A stretch of DNA of 38,280 nucleotides, from assembly GCA_031553655.1 (NCBI GenBank), contig JAVBLG010000039.1, positions 1-38,280 on the forward strand, read 5' to 3'. The DNA comes from JAVBLG01 sp031553655 (GTDB taxonomy: Bacteria; Desulfobacterota; Desulfovibrionia; Desulfovibrionales; Desulfovibrionaceae). The position numbers and the translations under genes are program-made. Below are positions 37,216 to 38,280 of the stretch, piece after piece; positions within the stretch are counted from its first letter, which is position 1, and each line of letters opens with the position of its first letter. Under the pieces are notes generated by a model. It ran no database searches and was not told the origin of the DNA. It saw only the letters and a program-made list of their open reading frames with translations.

Positions 37216-38280
37216 TCAGGCCATATCTTCCGTCAGCACCATATTTCTGGCAGCGGCGGTTTCATCGAGGCGGCGCACCGGGGTTTTAACGGGCGCATCC
37301 AGAAGGTATTGGGGATTTTCCTGCCCACGCTTGATAATAGTGTGCAGGATTTCCACAAAATTGTCGAGGGTTTCCTTGCTCTCGGTTTCCGTGGGCTCAA
37401 CCATGAGGCATTCCTTGACGATCAGCGGGAAGTACACGGTCGGGGCGTGGAAGCCTTCGTCAAGCAGGGCCTTGGCAATGTCGAGGGCGCGCATGCCTTC
37501 GGGGGCCGAGGCCACAAACTCATGAGCGCACACGCGCTTGTGGGGGAGAATCAGGAAATTTTCCACCAGTTTCTTGATGTAGTTGGCATTAAGCACGGCA
37601 TGTTCGGACACGCGAACCAGACCTTCGCGGCCCAGGCGCAGCACATAGGCGTAGGCTTTCAGCACCACGGAGAAATTGCCGTAGAAGGGCGCGATATGCC
37701 CGATGGATTCCGGGCAGCAATCGAGGTTGAGGCTGAAAGAGCCGTCGGCCTTTTTTTCCACACGGGGTTTGGGCAGGAAGCTGACCAGGCGTTCAGACAC
37801 TCCAACCGGGCCGGAGCCGGGTCCACCACCGCCGTGGGGGGTGGCCAGGGTCTTGTGCAGGTTCCAGTGCACAATGTCAAAGCCCACGTCGCCCACGCGC
37901 ATTTTGCCGAGGATGGCGTTCATATTGGCCCCATCGTAGTACAGCAGGGCGTCTTTGGCGCGCAGCAGCTCGACGATTTTCGGCAGATGGTCTTCGAAAA
38001 TGCCGAGAGTATTGGGGCAAGTCATCATCAGCGCGGCCACATCGTCGTCAAGGGCGGCGGCCAGGGCTTCGGGATCGATGATCCCGTTGCTCGAGGTGAT
38101 GTTCACCACTTCAAATCCGGCCAGAGCGGCCGAAGCAGGATTGGTGCCGTGGGCGGAGTCGGGGCAGATGATCTTGGTTTTCTTGTGCCCCTTGGCCTTG
38201 TGGTAGGCGGCGATGAGCATCACGCCGGTGAATTCGCCGTGCGCGCCGGCCATGGGGTGCAGGGTGCAGGCCGCCATGCC
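37216..38280 (-). CDS. gcvPB: Glycine dehydrogenase (decarboxylating) subunit 2, 5' end beyond window
   Basis: The C-terminal 354 residues of the P-protein beta subunit are visible; the start lies past the right edge. The pyridoxal-phosphate lysine sits in HWNLHKTLATPHGGGGPG, with DGANMNAILG and PDSAHGTNPAS upstream. In this two-subunit form GcvPA and GcvPB together decarboxylate glycine and pass the aminomethyl group to lipoyl-GcvH in the glycine cleavage system. The end (VLTEDMA) is intact and its TGA falls at the foot of a small hairpin preceding R2. gcvPA, gcvH and gcvT would be expected upstream, outside this window. Confidence 0.93.
   Translation of the reverse strand, partial: GMAACTLHPMAGAHGEFTGVMLIAAYHKAKGHKKTKIICPDSAHGTNPASAALAGFEVVNITSSNGIIDPEALAAALDDDVAALMMTCPNTLGIFEDHLPKIVELLRAKDALLYYDGANMNAILGKMRVGDVGFDIVHWNLHKTLATPHGGGGPGSGPVGVSERLVSFLPKPRVEKKADGSFSLNLDCCPESIGHIAPFYGNFSVVLKAYAYVLRLGREGLVRVSEHAVLNANYIKKLVENFLILPHKRVCAHEFVASAPEGMRALDIAKALLDEGFHAPTVYFPLIVKECLMVEPTETESKETLDNFVEILHTIIKRGQENPQYLLDAPVKTPVRRLDETAAARNMVLTEDMA

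Noticed and set aside
1..38280. CRISPR array, rRNA, tRNA or prophage
   Set aside because: No regularly spaced direct repeats, no recognisable tRNA or rRNA segments and no phage structural genes were seen; tRNA calling by eye is limited and a covariance search would settle it.

Overview
The window looks like a piece of a Desulfovibrio-type chromosome (Desulfovibrionales, moderate GC). This rests on an outer-membrane homotrimeric-type porin, a DUF2325 protein, a split glycine dehydrogenase subunit, a small CI-repressor-like regulator, and a 113-aa protein that I associate with Desulfovibrio. No rRNA, tRNA, CRISPR array, prophage or intact insertion sequence was recognised. Layout, left to right: an Lsa/Vga-like ABC-F protein with a structured leader (24-1640); a uracil permease (1841-3175) divergent from a SAICAR-synthetase-like protein whose catalytic motifs are all altered (3608-4552); a DUF2325 coiled-coil protein, galE and an M18 aminopeptidase (4731-8980); a DASS-type anion transporter, a CYTH-like protein and a true CYTH protein (9261-12308); the porin (12644-14320). 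Next comes a four-carbon sugar-acid catabolic cluster (14410-21051): LysR regulator, 3-oxo-tetronate kinase, threonate-dehydrogenase-like enzyme, GntP permease, an Asp/Glu-racemase-fold protein and a class II aldolase/decarboxylase. DedA, the 113-aa protein, an M24 peptidase, a PfkB kinase, CutA and a SEC-C protein follow (21163-26669). A same-strand run then holds TolC, TrmH, a sigma-54 response regulator, a hybrid histidine kinase and an FAD oxidoreductase (26743-34714). The right end has two small HTH regulators, L-asparaginase II and the 3' part of gcvPB. How the genes work together: the sugar-acid cluster reads as a route from an imported tetronate to dihydroxyacetone phosphate: oxidation (16896), phosphorylation (15569) and decarboxylation (20410), with uptake by GntP and control by LysR. 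The expected isomerase OtnI is absent, and the racemase-fold protein sits where it would be expected. The response regulator, kinase and oxidoreductase probably form a redox or metabolite sensing unit, since kinase and oxidoreductase overlap by ATGA. The most unusual material is intergenic. Six copies of a G-rich/C-rich hairpin repeat (R1) lie just after stop codons, or downstream in the same unit, always in the same sense relative to the upstream gene. Three copies of a ~120-nt element with four stem-loops (R2) show compensatory base changes that keep the stems paired, as expected of a structured RNA. A third AT-rich hairpin family (R3) accompanies them. A 113-bp AT-rich element with near-perfect inverted ends lies inside one R1 copy. 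A C-box-like operator precedes an orphan controller-type regulator. All functional calls come from reading the sequence; no database search was run.
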